Shown: positions 16,762 to 28,611, counted from the first letter of the stretch. The stretch is 64,000 nt of DNA from Capitella teleta (GCA_000328365.1 KB300643.1:91723-155722), one strand, 5' to 3'. Program-made: numbers and translations. Notes: generated by a model from the letters alone, not told the origin.

Positions 16762-18234
16762 TATCGACTCCCTTTATCTGCACGGAAGCGTGATTCGTGT
16801 GAATAGACTGTGAAGCCGCGTTTATATGCCAACGCGTGCGTCAACTGGGGCGTCCTGAACATAGACATAAGGATGTCTATGGTCCTAAACGCGTGCAGAG
16901 GCGTCCTAAGGTGTGGAGTGTCCGCGAGGCCCTCGAGGTTATGAGATTTAAAATTTATAACTTAGTAGTTGTCAGGTAGAAGAAAAAAAAACATAACAAA
17001 CGCTGGAATCTGGATAGCCCCGTTTTATAAAATCATAAATAAGATAACGTGTAAGCACAACGACTGTAGGGGAATGCTGGTATTGCATTTGATACTAGTA
17101 CATGTAATTCATCACCAGGTATTTATTTTAAAATTTAATTTACACTCACATTACATTTGAATGTTCTTCTATGTGTGCAACGTATATGCGAATAGCGATA
17201 TCAAATCGAATTACTAAAAAAGAAAACGCTTTTTAGTTGTTTATAATTAGAATTTGGATGTTTGAATGGTCATAACGCATCGCTAATTGTGTATTGTTAC
17301 TACTTGTACTTGTGTTAGTTGCGTACTGTAAATTCTGAAATATTCCTGCATGAATACATAATGCCTATAACAAACAGACAATGCCCCAGTCTGTTTCAAT
17401 TAAATTCCTAATTTCCTTTTGAATTTGGATCCAATAATCTACACATGTAGGCCTATGGGCTATTCTATGTTTTGCACCAAAAGATCGTATCGCAATTAAG
17501 TATTAATCTTGTATGTGGACATTGGAGCACAGCTTCTAGCCGTCGCAGCATCTTCTCATTAGCTGGTTCAATGTTCAAATTAGAACCTCAAGTCGATCTA
17601 TCAGGATACAGTATTCATATAACGTGGCATGATGCATTGTACATTTAATCGTATTTTATCCAATTTATCTGGAGTAAAGAGACAAAATGTACACAAGATA
17701 TCAATCCGATGAGAGCCACGAGACTCAATTTTATTCAATCATGGTCGATTTTAAATAGTATTATTGCATTTATTCCCTCAAACGGGCAATGAAACTCACC
17801 ACTATCGCAATTGTAGCAACTAAACGTTATGAAGCGCATAAAGGCCCACGTACGTGTAATTCGTGATACTCCTTCTGGGGGCTGCTCTTTTTGCTCAATT
17901 TATGTTTAAATTTTCAAATTTGATCATGTATATCTCCTTATCATTTTGGTGCCAATAAATTTGAATATAATTTGTCTATACACCTTCGCACCCTAACGAG
18001 TGCGTGTGTGTACGTACTGTGAGGCCAATGTGTATATAGATGAGCCATTCATTATAGTCACAGTGTGTGCAACCTGGTATAAATTCAATGTCATATAGTT
18101 ATGTGTTATATAGAGAGCATATCTACAATTGCAAAGCACGTTACGACTGACGACGCATGTATGGGTGACATAAATGATATGAAATATTGAGCTTCACGAT
18201 GAGCCAACACCATAAACAACACGTGGTTATATCC
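16762..18234. other. Spacer between TPR and an unrecognised small gene
   Basis: AT-rich DNA with no supported coding region. It must contain the TPR promoter at its left end. A small perfect foldback, CATAGACA-loop-TGTCTATG, lies at 16860-16881 within a stretch where GGCGTCCT-type words repeat. A single TCATAACGCA motif is at about 17269. The rest shows only simple AT-rich sequence. Confidence 0.5.
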
Positions 18235-18784
18235 TCAAACGAACGTCTTGATGTGTTGGGGGATCTTCTCCTGTTCAAAGCGCAGCGCCCAGACCCACTT
18301 CCAAGGCGGGCAACGACCTTCATGAGCTGCCAAGGTCACCAGACGGGGAATAACGGTGCCCAGGCCCCCGCAGTGGGGTCTTCTGGGGTGGTCCCGGGGC
18401 CATGGGGTCAGCGTTTTAGCCTGAGAGGCGTTCCAGAACGCAGGCCTCTCATCGGAGAGTTTCGTGAAGACGGAGCTGTAGACGCCCTCCCAAGTCTGTT
18501 CCAGGTTGAAGAACGCCGCTCGCGCTGAAACATCAAGTAGAGAAGTGAAACTTGGAAAATGATATTGATAATCGAAATTAATTTTGTTTCATACTTTTGT
18601 CATCCACCAGACTGAGCATCTGTTCCTTCCTCCTCTCCCGGGCGACTGCGTACCTCTGGCGTCTGTCTTCGATGAATTGGGCGAGAGATCCGTCTCCTTT
18701 CAGCTCGCTGCTGAGGAACGCCAAGAAGAAGAAGGTGACAAACGCAGCACAACACCCGCAGAAGAGCCTCGCTTCGACATCCAT
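18235..18784 (-). CDS. Unrecognised small protein, possible signal-anchor
   Basis: I do not recognise this gene. Exons 18595-18784 and 18235-18524 join in phase (GACAAAA|CGCGA) to 159 residues starting MDVEARLFCGCCAAF. Residues 8-24 form one hydrophobic stretch (FVTFFFLAFL) that could be a signal anchor. A charged helical segment (FIEDRRQRYAVARERRKEQ) follows, and the C-terminal half is Trp/Pro-rich and ends WKWVWALRFEQEKIPQH. Alternatively the hydrophobic codons are a pyrimidine tract before an acceptor at 18710: an upstream exon 19123-19370 (start MLSGHAASLSLRRT, Arg-rich, perhaps a mitochondrial presequence) ends in phase 2 at a GT donor and joins without a stop, giving 217 residues. Both models close. 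The second and third blocks are more GC-rich than the surroundings, which supports real coding. Confidence 0.55.
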
Positions 18785-18823
18785 CGGTCACGTGAGCCGC
18801 ATTGCCATGTGCAGATCTGGAGA

Positions 18824-18875
18824 CGAGAAACAGACCAATGATACGTCGACGAGAAACAGACCAATGATACGTCGA
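18824..18875. repeat. Two-unit 26-bp tandem repeat carrying CCAAT boxes
   Basis: Two exact 26-bp units (each starting CGAGAAACAGACCAATG) lie 40 to 90 bases upstream of the 159-residue model start. Each unit carries one CCAAT on the plus strand (ATTGG in gene orientation). This would suit a duplicated proximal promoter element if that shorter model is right, or be intronic if the longer one is right. Confidence 0.8.
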
Positions 18876-19122
18876 CGTTGATGACAATCTTCCGTAAAAA
18901 TCAGACGAGTGTACAATTTACACGTGCACAATATTATACATGTACAGTCATACGTGTATATGGTAGAACTTACCTATATATCGGTTAATTTAGCATATAC
19001 GCGCAGATTCAAGTCGGTATATGAGGAGATATACACATGTGTGTAGAAAGAGTAGAGTATAGTTTGTTATTACATGTACATACCTACATCTGATCCGTAT
19101 TCACATCGGAGCAAAGACAAAC

Positions 19123-19370
19123 CTTCGCGGAAGCAGCGGTGCCAACAACAAAGGAACGGAGATCCTCTTCCTCAGCTGCGGAGGAGAAGGGGGAGGGGGC
19201 TGAGCAGATCTCTTGCTGGAAGCGTGCGCCTCCGATAGGGATGAGCGCCGGGCCTGGGATCGATAAGCGTTCCACCCCCGTCCCCCAGCTCTTCTGTGCC
19301 TCCGCCCTGCACTCGCATGCCCTGGGAGGGTGCGACGGAGGGATAACGACGCTGCATGACCACTCAACAT
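19123..19370 (-). CDS. Possible first exon of the unrecognised small gene
   Basis: A GC-rich open stretch begins with ATG at 19370 and runs open to a GT donor after GCGAAG at 19123. It encodes an Arg/Ser/Pro-rich segment (LRRTLPGHASAGRRHRRAG, then PPPPSPPQLRKR). Its phase (2) fits the acceptor at 18710. There is no homology I can name; the support is open frame, composition and phase only. The plus strand is also open here, so the orientation is not certain. Confidence 0.35.
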
Positions 19371-20311
19371 GGACTCAAGCCGGCGACAAATTAATTATAC
19401 AGTCTTAATTGCCACGCGTGTTAATTGAATATGTAAACACACATGTATGTGCATGCATGTGCACAGTATACATGCACTGATCTACTATTACGGACTGAAT
19501 GAAAATATTTTGACTTAAAAGAAAATATATTTAGAGAGGAGAGAAATCAATCGATGCGCCAATCAATCTTAATATCAACATCGACGAAAACGGTTATACT
19601 TTATCTGAAATTGGTAAGATGACACGATCGAGTGGGGATCTAAAAATAGCCACACGCACTAGAAAATGAGAAATGTTGGTCTTGTTAAATCGACGCGTTT
19701 TAATCTGAAGCCCTATAATTAATTACCAGTAGTTAAAAATGCGAAAATTTATGAATACAGATATCAAAAACTGAGTAATAATGAATTGCCAGAAAGAAAG
19801 AAAAGATTGACGTCACTGCAGCTTGGTCTGAGATGACGATAATTCAAGTCACGATCGACGCTTGCATTTGATTAGAGAGATATGCCAGGTGGGGTTTTTG
19901 TTCTCTCATCATTCATTTTATTCTCAATCCCTCGTTTTATAGTTGTTTTTGCATAAGCAAGGCATTTGAAGGACTGAAGGTTTAATTCATAACGTGAACT
20001 CAAAAGTGAATAAAAGGTTCAAGAATTTATTCTTCAATGATACATATAATATACTATAGCAAAAGCTAAACAAATATATTCACAAAAATATATCCAAAAA
20101 GAGCTTTAGAAATGTGATAAAATTTGTGAGCCCATTTTGAGACCAAATGAAAGTGAACGGAATGCCATGATACAAAGATGTTGAACACAAATAGTAATAG
20201 TACTAAAAATTACATCTGTAAAACAAGGAATGTGATATGCAAAATATTGAACACATAATATTTGGTGAATTCAGATTCACATACAAAACAAGAAAAATCA
20301 AGAAAAACAAT
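19371..20311. other. Spacer downstream of the dystrophin-like gene
   Basis: AT-rich, with no supported coding region. It contains the probable 3'UTR of the dystrophin-like gene; TTTATT at 20026-20031 reads AATAAA on the minus strand, about 280 bases after that gene's stop. Confidence 0.5.
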
Positions 20312-23300
20312 TCAAGTTGAAAGTTTGTCCGAAAATGCGGCAAACGCTTCTCCAATGTGGTTGACTGCTTCGTATATTTCATCTAAGGTTTCAGGCTGCT
20401 TATCTGTCAAAAAAAATCAAATTAAATCAAAATTAATTCATGAAAGAAAGACTGACCATCTGGGGTTTCAGCTGAGAACATTTCCTCCATTTTATCCAGA
20501 ATGTTCTTGAGTTCCTGCTCGTCATTTGAGTCGGCGCTTTGGGAGTCACACACGGAGGGCACTGAGAACTGGGTCACGGCCAGGATGCCCTCGCTCTCCG
20601 CAAACGTGGTGGTCACTTCCTCCTCCTCCTCCTTCTCCTCCTCGTGAGCCAGGGAAGGCGTCTCGTAGGGAGTGACGTCAGCCGAGATGATGGAGATGGG
20701 CGAATGGAAAGATAGGCGAGCGGTGGCGGGGGTGCTCTGGAAACGCCTGGACGCCTTCATGCCAAGTTTGGGCGTTCCCTGTAGGAAGAAAAAAAAAAAA
20801 AAATTGTTACACTTCCAATATCTCCAAGCGTGCATGCAAATGTGTGTTCTATAAATGGAGACGCATGCTAACCGTGGAGATTCCCTTGTGCAACATGCGT
20901 TTTAACTGCTGCAGTTCCTCTTCCAGTCTCTGGTTGTGCTCTTTCAGTTTTTCCTGTTCGGCTTCAAGCGACCGATTTCTCTGCAACAGAATCTCTTCCT
21001 GAGAACTTGAGCTTGACGTCGAAGAAGAAGTTTTATGCGGGGGAATGTGGCAGGAGTGGATCGTCTGGATCAGGTCCCTGGGAGGTCAAAGGCTAAAGGT
21101 CAAAGTGTACAAAAAATAGACGCACTCACTTGTATTCGCCATCCAACTGCTGAATGGCTGACCTCCAGTTGTGCAGTTCTTCCACGTTCTGAGTGAACTT
21201 AGGCGGAACGCTGGATCCACTCTCTGGGGCATCCTCCTCAAACGACTGACCGGCAGAACCAACTGGACTGAAAAAGAGCAAAACGAAGGTTGAATGCATA
21301 CGCTGTGATTATAGAGAGCAGCTCACATGTTGTGGACACTCGGAGGGTGAGCAGGAACTGGCAAGTAGCTCAGACCCTGTTTTCGACCTTTGCTCAGTTT
21401 GTTCTTGAGAGTTTTAAGGAAAGCGCGCGTGTCTTCCCTGGCTCCCGTCTGCAAGCAACAAAGGCGTAAAAGTGAATCAGGCAGAAAACAGCGGAACCAA
21501 CCGGCTTGCAGTACTCTTGCATTGGGTGAGAGGCCTGGTGCTTCTTATAACAGCGACCAGTGAGAAAACACTGCTGGCAAACGTCACAGTTGAAGCACTT
21601 CAGACAGCGATACCTGAAGGCAAAACGTGCTAATGAGGTTGTGGGTCAAAGGTCATGAAAGATCACCTTATGCCGACGATGGGGAATTGCTTGCATAAGT
21701 TGCATTTCGCTTCGTGAGAGGCTGCGATAAAAAATAGAACACACTCAAGATGCAATTTCATCGCTTTGTTAAATACCTTTCTCAGCTGCAACCATGCGAT
21801 GGAAGGTGGGAAGCCAAACTAGAGTTTGTGGTTCTCTGTTCAACCACGCTAAGAACTCATCCTCAGTGACCCCTGTTGAACTCCACGCCTGAGTAAACAA
21901 AAAGATAATTTGGTGCATTCTACATAAGCCAAATGGCACACCCCAGAGAAACAGCTGTCAACGGCCGGCTGAGCATTGAGACCCCCAAACGAAGAGTTTT
22001 CTCCAAATTGAGCAGCAACCTAAAAAAAATTAGACTTGATTTGATGAAAGAGATGGAAATGGAACAAATACCTGGAGCATTGTTTTGATGAATTTGAGCA
22101 GATTAGCTTTTGGAACGCATCGTGAGAGATCACAGATTTGGTTGAAGAAGACTGCAAAGCAAGGGAAACAAGAACCGTGAAGAGTGGCATCAGAATTATT
22201 CATGTCACTTACATTTGTATTTGGAGGACAACGAGGCATTACATAGTGTTCCCATAGCAACCTTAAACGTCAACAAATCAATATTTCCGCTCCTTTTCCT
22301 GTAAAATGAGACGTTTTGAAATTCAGGCTTTTTTTCTTCCAATTGAACGCACTTATCACAGATGTTGAGGAGCCAGTTGACCAATAGGTGAACAGTGGTC
22401 GAGGAGAGGTCATTGGTCACAGCAGATGACCCCAGCAGCTGGATCTTGGCTCCGATGCAGGTTTCATTGACAATCTTAACAAGGTTCTCACACGGCAGTC
22501 GTTTCACTGAGGTGTGCTGGTAATCGTAACGATCCAACACGGTCGAAAAGGCCTTCAGGTCAACTAGGTCAACTGAGAAATGGACGTAATTATGAAATCA
22601 GCTGATGAATAACTGAACTCACATTGGAGCTTCTTCTGCAAGTATCTTAGCTTCAGGGCTGTTCTGTATGCTGCATACTTGATGGCGCCAAACTCAGCTA
22701 AGAAGATAAAAATAATAAATAAACTAAATTCTCAGTCAGAATTTCTTACCAAAATCTTCAAAAAGGCGTGCGTACATCGGGTGATCCCACTGAGAAACTT
22801 CTCGTTTTGTGCTGAAACATATTGGCTTTTTGAAACATATCTACAGATCTGGTGACCGCACTCACTGCACGTAGTACGGCATCCCACTGGAAGTCAGACG
22901 TCTGCTCCACATGTTCCAAACGCTGTCTGCACAAAGAATCAGAGAAGGAAATAAAACAATGATGCCAAATAAATAATTATTACATGTACATGTGACCCTC
23001 AGCAGTAAAAGCCCTAACTTGGGAAAGATAAATTATAGATATTTAGGACAATTAACTTATTAAGGAGCAATGGTGAATGGATGATTCCCAATCTGCACTT
23101 GAGGCTGAACGAAGACAATTAAGGGGCCAACAGGTTGTAGGAATTTGGGAATTACCTACCAAGAGGTGTTGTGTGTGTGTGCCTTTTCAGTACTGCACTA
23201 GCTGATTAAATCACTATCAGGTACTACTATATATATTAAGATACTAGTTAGTCACAGAGTCTGGAAGTCACTCACTGACAGTTAACCTGTTGGGCTGTTC

Positions 23301-23800
23301 AAAGCATTAACCTAACCGACATACCACAGCGAGATAATGGGAGGTATAAGTACACCTCGTTCGATTTATCTGCGCTGACATTAACTTTAACAAAATCTCA
23401 TCTTAACAAGGGTCAATACAACCCAAGGCTTACTCAGTCATAGACCTCGAAAAGTCAAGTCAAGTCCGTTAACACGGTGACAGTGATGCTGATAGGTTAG
23501 CCTTACTTAGTTACTACCTTAGGCCTAATCTAGCTGACATACTTATGATACTACAGCAGACCTCGCCCGATTTATCTGTGCTAGGCTTAAACGGTTTCAG
23601 TCAGTTGTGAGTGGACAGTCACAGACTCAGAGATTCCCCTCTGGGGAAACGTCTCTGCGTCTAACTCAGAGACTGACAGAGGTTAAATAAGTTTGATAAC
23701 TTTCAAATGATTTAGAGCGGCCAAATAAGCGGCACAAATGCAATCATGACAAAAGAGAACATCAATTGCAATTACCGGCATCAATTTCTTCGTCGCCCAT
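20312..23800 (-). CDS. Short dystrophin-family protein (WW, EF-hands, ZZ, coiled coil)
   Basis: Dystrophin-family proteins link membrane dystroglycan to the cytoskeleton through WW, EF-hand and ZZ modules. Sixteen exons (23776-23800, 22866-22926, 22750-22811, 22623-22697, 22353-22572, 22213-22298, 22072-22151, 21942-22019, 21777-21888, 21667-21721, 21502-21613, 21327-21448, 21130-21267, 20873-21077, 20457-20778, 20312-20403) join in phase to 614 residues. The start MGDEEIDAD lies just before a complete WW domain (W15, W37, P40). Next come the EF-hand region ([41 protein letters not shown]; about 50-265) and a ZZ zinc finger (about 270-318) with CNLC, CLKC, CDVC pairs and a terminal HQASH. A coiled coil with leucine heptads follows (about 430-470), then an acidic C-terminus. 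There are no spectrin repeats or actin-binding domain. It is unlike dystrotelin, which lacks WW, and unlike Dp71, which has half a WW. Confidence 0.9.
22927..23775 (-). other. Long first intron (849 bp) of the dystrophin-like gene
   Basis: All other introns of this gene are short. Two diverged direct copies of a word family (CCTCGTTCGATTTATCTG at about 23357 and CCTCGCCCGATTTATCTG at about 23561), each preceded by a TAAYCTARCYGACATAC-like word, suggest an old internal duplication of roughly 200 bp. Several ACTGAC/GTCAGT words also recur. No ORF is seen. Confidence 0.5.
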
Positions 23801-25068
23801 AATTCAGGTTATCAGTTTATCAGTAGAAGAAAATTGAAATATTCAAATTGGAAGACAAAATGTTTGGAGTCAGGACGAACCATTTGATTGTTTTGAGTTC
23901 TCACCAGAACGAATGGCGAACACCCGATTCGTCAAACTGTTCAAACATAATTCATGGCGATCCACATTCCAATATTTTCTGTATTGGAATTAATTATTCG
24001 TGCCGTTGATGATTCAAATTAAGTGTTCCCAGAATTCCAACATCGTACTCCCACAAGAGCGGGAAAGTGGAGTGTTTTTCTTCTTCGTATTTCAAGTGGT
24101 TGCTTTGTTAGGGATCATTCATTTTTTACTCTGTATTGAAAAACACATTATCACGAAAATCAGCAATATTATGAGATATTCTCTTGATAAAAATAGTCAT
24201 ACAACATGAAGATATTCTAGTGTATATATTTCTATACACACTGATGCTTCGACGCGGCGTAAAAGTTTATAAAATATATTGCTCCCTCATCCTGAAAGAC
24301 TTCCGTTTTTTGCTACAGACGACAACAGCAGTAAATCAACTTCGAAGTAACATTTTACTTCGCCACTTCGTCTAAACTGTTTCATTGTGGCTCGTGACGA
24401 TTCCTGCTGATCACAAAATGTGTATTCTTTATATTAGGCATGTATCTGTTACTCTCATTATCTCGCGTGTTGTTGAAATTGGCTCAATGTCACAGCTGAC
24501 TGCTGTCCCCGTTTTAGAATCCTCCGACTCTGAGGTTTTGATCAGCATGACGAAGCAAACATTGGATGCCTCTTATCATTATTCCTTGGCGGCATTCATT
24601 CAGCCAACGATTACTGTGATAGTAAGGATTGTCATAAGATTTATAATTGTGCTTGTCATGCTGACGATTACTGTGATAAGCTCAAAGTGTTCATTCGAAC
24701 TGGAGCTCTATTCTCTTCAGACTTCAGTCTTCAACATAAAGATAAACAATAACATACTGCATACTATCATAACTATGATTTAATGATACTATTACTAGCT
24801 TACTGCTTAGTATGGTGGGTGTTATTATAATTATTCGAGATTATGCTGTTCCGTTTAACCATGTCAACTGCCAGTTGTGCCAGATCTCCTACCCAGTGAC
24901 GTCCCTTGTCAGCTGGTATGGGCTACTAGTTGTAGAGCCATAATAGTCGTGTACAACTGGTTTTTGTTTAAACACTCTTGGTTAAAATAGGTGTTGACGT
25001 ATATTTATCAGCTGATATATTTTTAGATTCACTGTTCTCACTTTAAGAACTTTTATTTTTTCTTTCAG
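23801..25068. promoter_or_regulatory. Divergent promoter spacer between dystrophin-like gene and KEAP1
   Basis: The two genes point away from each other across about 1.3 kb, so this interval should hold both promoters. A 132-codon ATG-started ORF at 24385-24783 has hydrophobic AT-rich composition and no splice context, and is not supported as a gene. A pyrimidine tract and TTTCAG acceptor end at 25068, so KEAP1 has at least one upstream non-coding exon, which I could not place. Confidence 0.45.
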
Positions 25069-25076
25069 ATCTCAAG

Positions 25077-25094
25077 ATGGATATTCTTTGTTAG
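25077..25094 (+). promoter_or_regulatory. Upstream ORF (MDILC) in the KEAP1 5'UTR
   Basis: Just after the splice acceptor at 25068 the sequence CAAGATGG opens a five-codon ORF ending TAG, 71 bases before the KEAP1 ATG. Its context (A at -3, G at +4) is stronger than that of many uORFs, so it could reduce translation of KEAP1. Confidence 0.6.
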
Positions 25095-25165
25095 TGAATT
25101 AAGTGATCTTTGATTTGAACTGTCACAGACCTTCTATTCGACCTGTGATCCCCTTCATCTTCATC

Positions 25166-27088
25166 ATGGCTTGCAGCCGCAGTAGTCCACCAAGCTGCTT
25201 CCGTCCGAAGCCACTGACACCAGACCGGCCACTAGATGGGAGCATGCATTTCTCAATCATGAAGCATCCGAAGGAGTCCTTTGAGGTCATGAACACGCTG
25301 CGTGTGCAGGGCAAGTTATGTGACATAACTCTCCGTGCAGGGTCATCGTCCTTCTGCGCACATCGCATTGTGTTGGCTTCAACTTCGCCTTACTTCAAAG
25401 CCATGTTCTGCACGAGCGGCATGCGTGAGTGCGGAATGGCGGACATTCCGCTGCAGGGAATTCGCCCTGAGGTGCTCTCAGCCATCATTGAATACGCATA
25501 CACGTCAGAGATTCAGGTGAATGAAGTGAACGTTTGCTCTCTGCTGCCAGCTGCCACCATGTTTCAAATCCTGCATATAATCGAGGCGTGTTGCACGTTC
25601 CTAGAGCATCAACTGGACCCTTCCAACTGCATAGGAATTGCAGATTTCTCGCAGGCGCACGGCTGCACAGACTTGTACAACAAAGCTAAGCTGTACATCT
25701 ACGAGAACTTTGCGGATGTGAGTCAGAGTGAGGAGTTCATGATGCTGTCGCCCAGTCAGCTAGTGCAAGTCTTGAAGCGCGATGAGTTGAACGTACGGTG
25801 TGAGTCTGAGGTCTACAATGCGGTGGTTCGCTGGGTTGGTTTTGAACAGGACAAGCGGTGTCAGAAGATGGAGAGTTTGCTGAACGCCGTGCGCTGCCAC
25901 TTCCTCACCCCCTGCTTCCTGCAACAGCAGCTGAAAAAATGCCCGATTCTGGGTAAGAATATGAAATGCAAGGATTACTTGAAGAGCATCTGTGATGACA
26001 TCATGCGGCACAAGCGTTGTCAGGAGAAGCGAAGGACCCCCAACGCCCCCCATGTGGTCTACACCATCGGCGGCTACTTGAGACACTCCCTGGGAAACGT
26101 AGAGTGCTACAACCCATCCACGGCTCAGTGGCTTAAGTTGGCTAATCTGCCGGTGCCGCGTAGTGGGGTGGCCGTGTGTGTGGCACATGGGCTGATCTAT
26201 GCCCTGGGAGGCCGCAACAATTCTCCTGAGGGAAATGTGGATATTGCTGCTGTGGACTGCTTCGACCCTTTCACTAACGCCTGGCACAAGTGCCACGACA
26301 TGACGGTGGCACGCAACCGCGTGGGGTGTGGGGTAATTGACGGCCAGGTTTATGCGGTGGGAGGCTCCAGTGGTGGCATGCACCATCAGTCTGTGGAAAA
26401 GTGAGATTTTCTTTCTTTTTCTTTTCCAATGTTTTTCAACATCGTTCCTTCTCAGATTTGACCCAAGTCAGGATACATGGACTGAAGTTGCTCCGATGGA
26501 GACCAAGCGTATTGGCGTGGGGGTCACGGTCGTCAATCGCTTGATGTATGCGATCGGTGGGTACGACGGAACGGACCGACTGAGCAGTGTAGAGTGCTTC
26601 CATCCTGAAAACAACGAATGGAGATTCCTCGCTCCTATGAACTGCACGCGCAGTGGCGCTGGTGGGTTCCCTCGCTCTGTCACGCGTCATGTGACCAAGT
26701 CTCATTTATTGCAGGAGTCTGTGGTTTTGAGCAGCACATCTATGCAATAGGAGGCTATGACAGCACCAACCAGCTGTCCTCGGTTGAGCGCTATGACATT
26801 GAAACCAACCAATGGGAGGTCATTCGCAGCATGAACCGGCCCAGAAGTGCCCTCAGCGTTGTTCTGCTCAACAACAAGATTTTCGCTCTAGGTTCAAATT
26901 CACAAACGTTTTTTTCATCCAAGTAAATAAAATCATTTTTTTTAGGAGGTTACGACGGAAGTGACTTCCTGTCGAGCGTCGAGTGCTATGACATAGAGAA
27001 CGACGACTGGAAGGAAGTCACGACAATGTCGTGCGGTCGCAGTGGTCATGGAGCAGCGTCAGCAATTGAACCCTGCTTAAAAGGATAA
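25166..27088 (+). CDS. KEAP1: KEAP1, redox-sensing adaptor of the Cullin-3 ubiquitin ligase
   Basis: KEAP1 binds NRF2 and Cullin-3 and releases NRF2 when its cysteines are modified. Exons 25166-26400, 26456-26661, 26715-26891 and 26946-27088 join to 586 residues: BTB about 38-150, BACK about 155-265, six Kelch repeats about 298-580. KEAP1 rather than another KLHL protein is shown by [27 protein letters not shown] and MEPC-like IEPC near the end. With a constant offset of 30, every human NRF2-contact residue I know is present: Y304, S333, R350, N352, R385, R453, S478, Y495, Q500, S525, Y542, S572. Sensor cysteines 273, 288 and 297 correspond to C244, C259 and C268. Human C151 aligns with N122, with a Cys two residues later (C124). 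The ATG at 25166 is the first in frame; the frame stays open upstream only from a GTG. An uORF precedes it. Confidence 0.96.
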
Positions 27089-28611
27089 CGGCTCACTTTG
27101 TTTTTAGTCATAAGTGTGTGTGACATCTGACGTCTCTGTTTATTTTATGTGAAATGTTGTGTGTGTGTATGAGAGGATTATCTGTGTCTTTGTCATTTAT
27201 TATTTTTACTCAGTGAAAATTAACCTGCTGAGACTGAACGAAGGTCGTTGACCTTCTTCTCTGGTTTTGTTCCATGAAATACGTTTAAAATCAGCTTCTA
27301 CACAACTCATAATATCTCTCATATTCTGCATTTTCTTTTTCTATTTTTGTGTGTGTCTGTTTTAAACTATGATATCGTAATAAATTATTGTTGATATTAC
27401 ATAATATGTCTTCTAATCACGATTCTACGCCACCCCCGACCTCATTAATCCGGCCCCCTCGTATCGGCGGATTACGGAATCTGTGTGTCCTAATCTTGTA
27501 GAAAATACCAGAAGGGATTCGTTATCTGGCATGAAGGCGGCTGCAATCTCCTTTGTTATCTGTGACACTTATAGCGTCAACATGACTCGGTGCTTTTAGC
27601 AGCACTTGCTGACTCCCTCAAATTGCTGGTATGCAGGTAGACGCTCTGCTCTTTCGCGGGCCAACGGTGTGTTTCCCACGAGGTCACCGTGACCTCATAT
27701 TTGTTTCGAAGGCCTTTGTATCAGTTAATGGCTCCGCTTGAAATATCGATTGAAGAACCGGTAATTGAACGCACGCTTCAGGTTGAAGTGTGCGATCGAT
27801 CTACATGATCATAAGTCCATGTATAATATGAGTACACACATCACTTCAAGGCCTGTTGGCTTCTGTGTTACATCATTCTCTGTGTACGCCTTGTCGGGTG
27901 CTCGAGATGTCTTTCGGGGTTTCGGTGATAGAAATAAACTTGCTGACTCACGCGCCATTTGTCTTATCTGCATTTGTTTACAACGCAAAATTTAGTGTCA
28001 TCGTGACAAGTGATTTTCACCGTATAATTATCAGGTTATATAAGGGCTCACGACGGATTTGGTGTGGGCATGAATGACACCTGTAAATGAAACAATGCCG
28101 TACCCTTCCCTCCCCCGCAGGTACAACCGTACAATGCGTTCATTCATTCGTGAAATCACCAGCATGTTAGTTAAATGAATACATGCACGCACTAAGCATT
28201 TCAGTTGAGAGTTATAGACTGCAAAAATAGACTGATAAGGGCCTTGAAACTACATGGGTACATAACACTATATATACCATAATACCAGGGTTCGAAAAGT
28301 TCTCGGCCTTACATAGATCGCGCGGTAGTAGAGACTTGAAATTTGGAGGTTAGATAATTAAAGAGCAACTAGTCACAAGATCAGAGTAGCTTTTTTATTT
28401 TCCTGGCATGACTATTTTTTGATTGCGCGCACTTTTACCGAGAGATGCATAAGAAAATACTCGCACATAATTGATAATTCAAGAAGAAAGCCAATCAGCC
28501 ATGTAAAATGATTATTTCGCAACATATGCTAATTGTTTATATATTGTGGGAAAATACGTATACAAGGAAATACAAAAAAAAAAACTGCTGTGATCTAATT
28601 TAGTTTATAAT
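27089..28611. other. KEAP1 3'UTR and spacer
   Basis: AT-rich DNA follows the KEAP1 stop; AATAAA-type words near 27379 may serve as its poly(A) signal. No supported coding region is seen up to 28611. Confidence 0.4.

Noticed and set aside
21327-21448. Apparent one-base frameshift after the ZZ domain of the dystrophin-like gene
   Set aside because: On recount the line boundary had been misread. The exon is 122 bases, and the sixteen exons sum to 1845 bases, divisible by three with one open frame.
24385-24783. 132-codon plus-strand frame upstream of KEAP1
   Set aside because: AT-driven hydrophobic composition (Ile/Val runs) in a promoter spacer, no recognisable domain and no supporting splice signals.
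25760-26386. 208-codon minus-strand frame opposite KEAP1
   Set aside because: Shadow of the KEAP1 Kelch coding region; the plus-strand frame is explained residue by residue.
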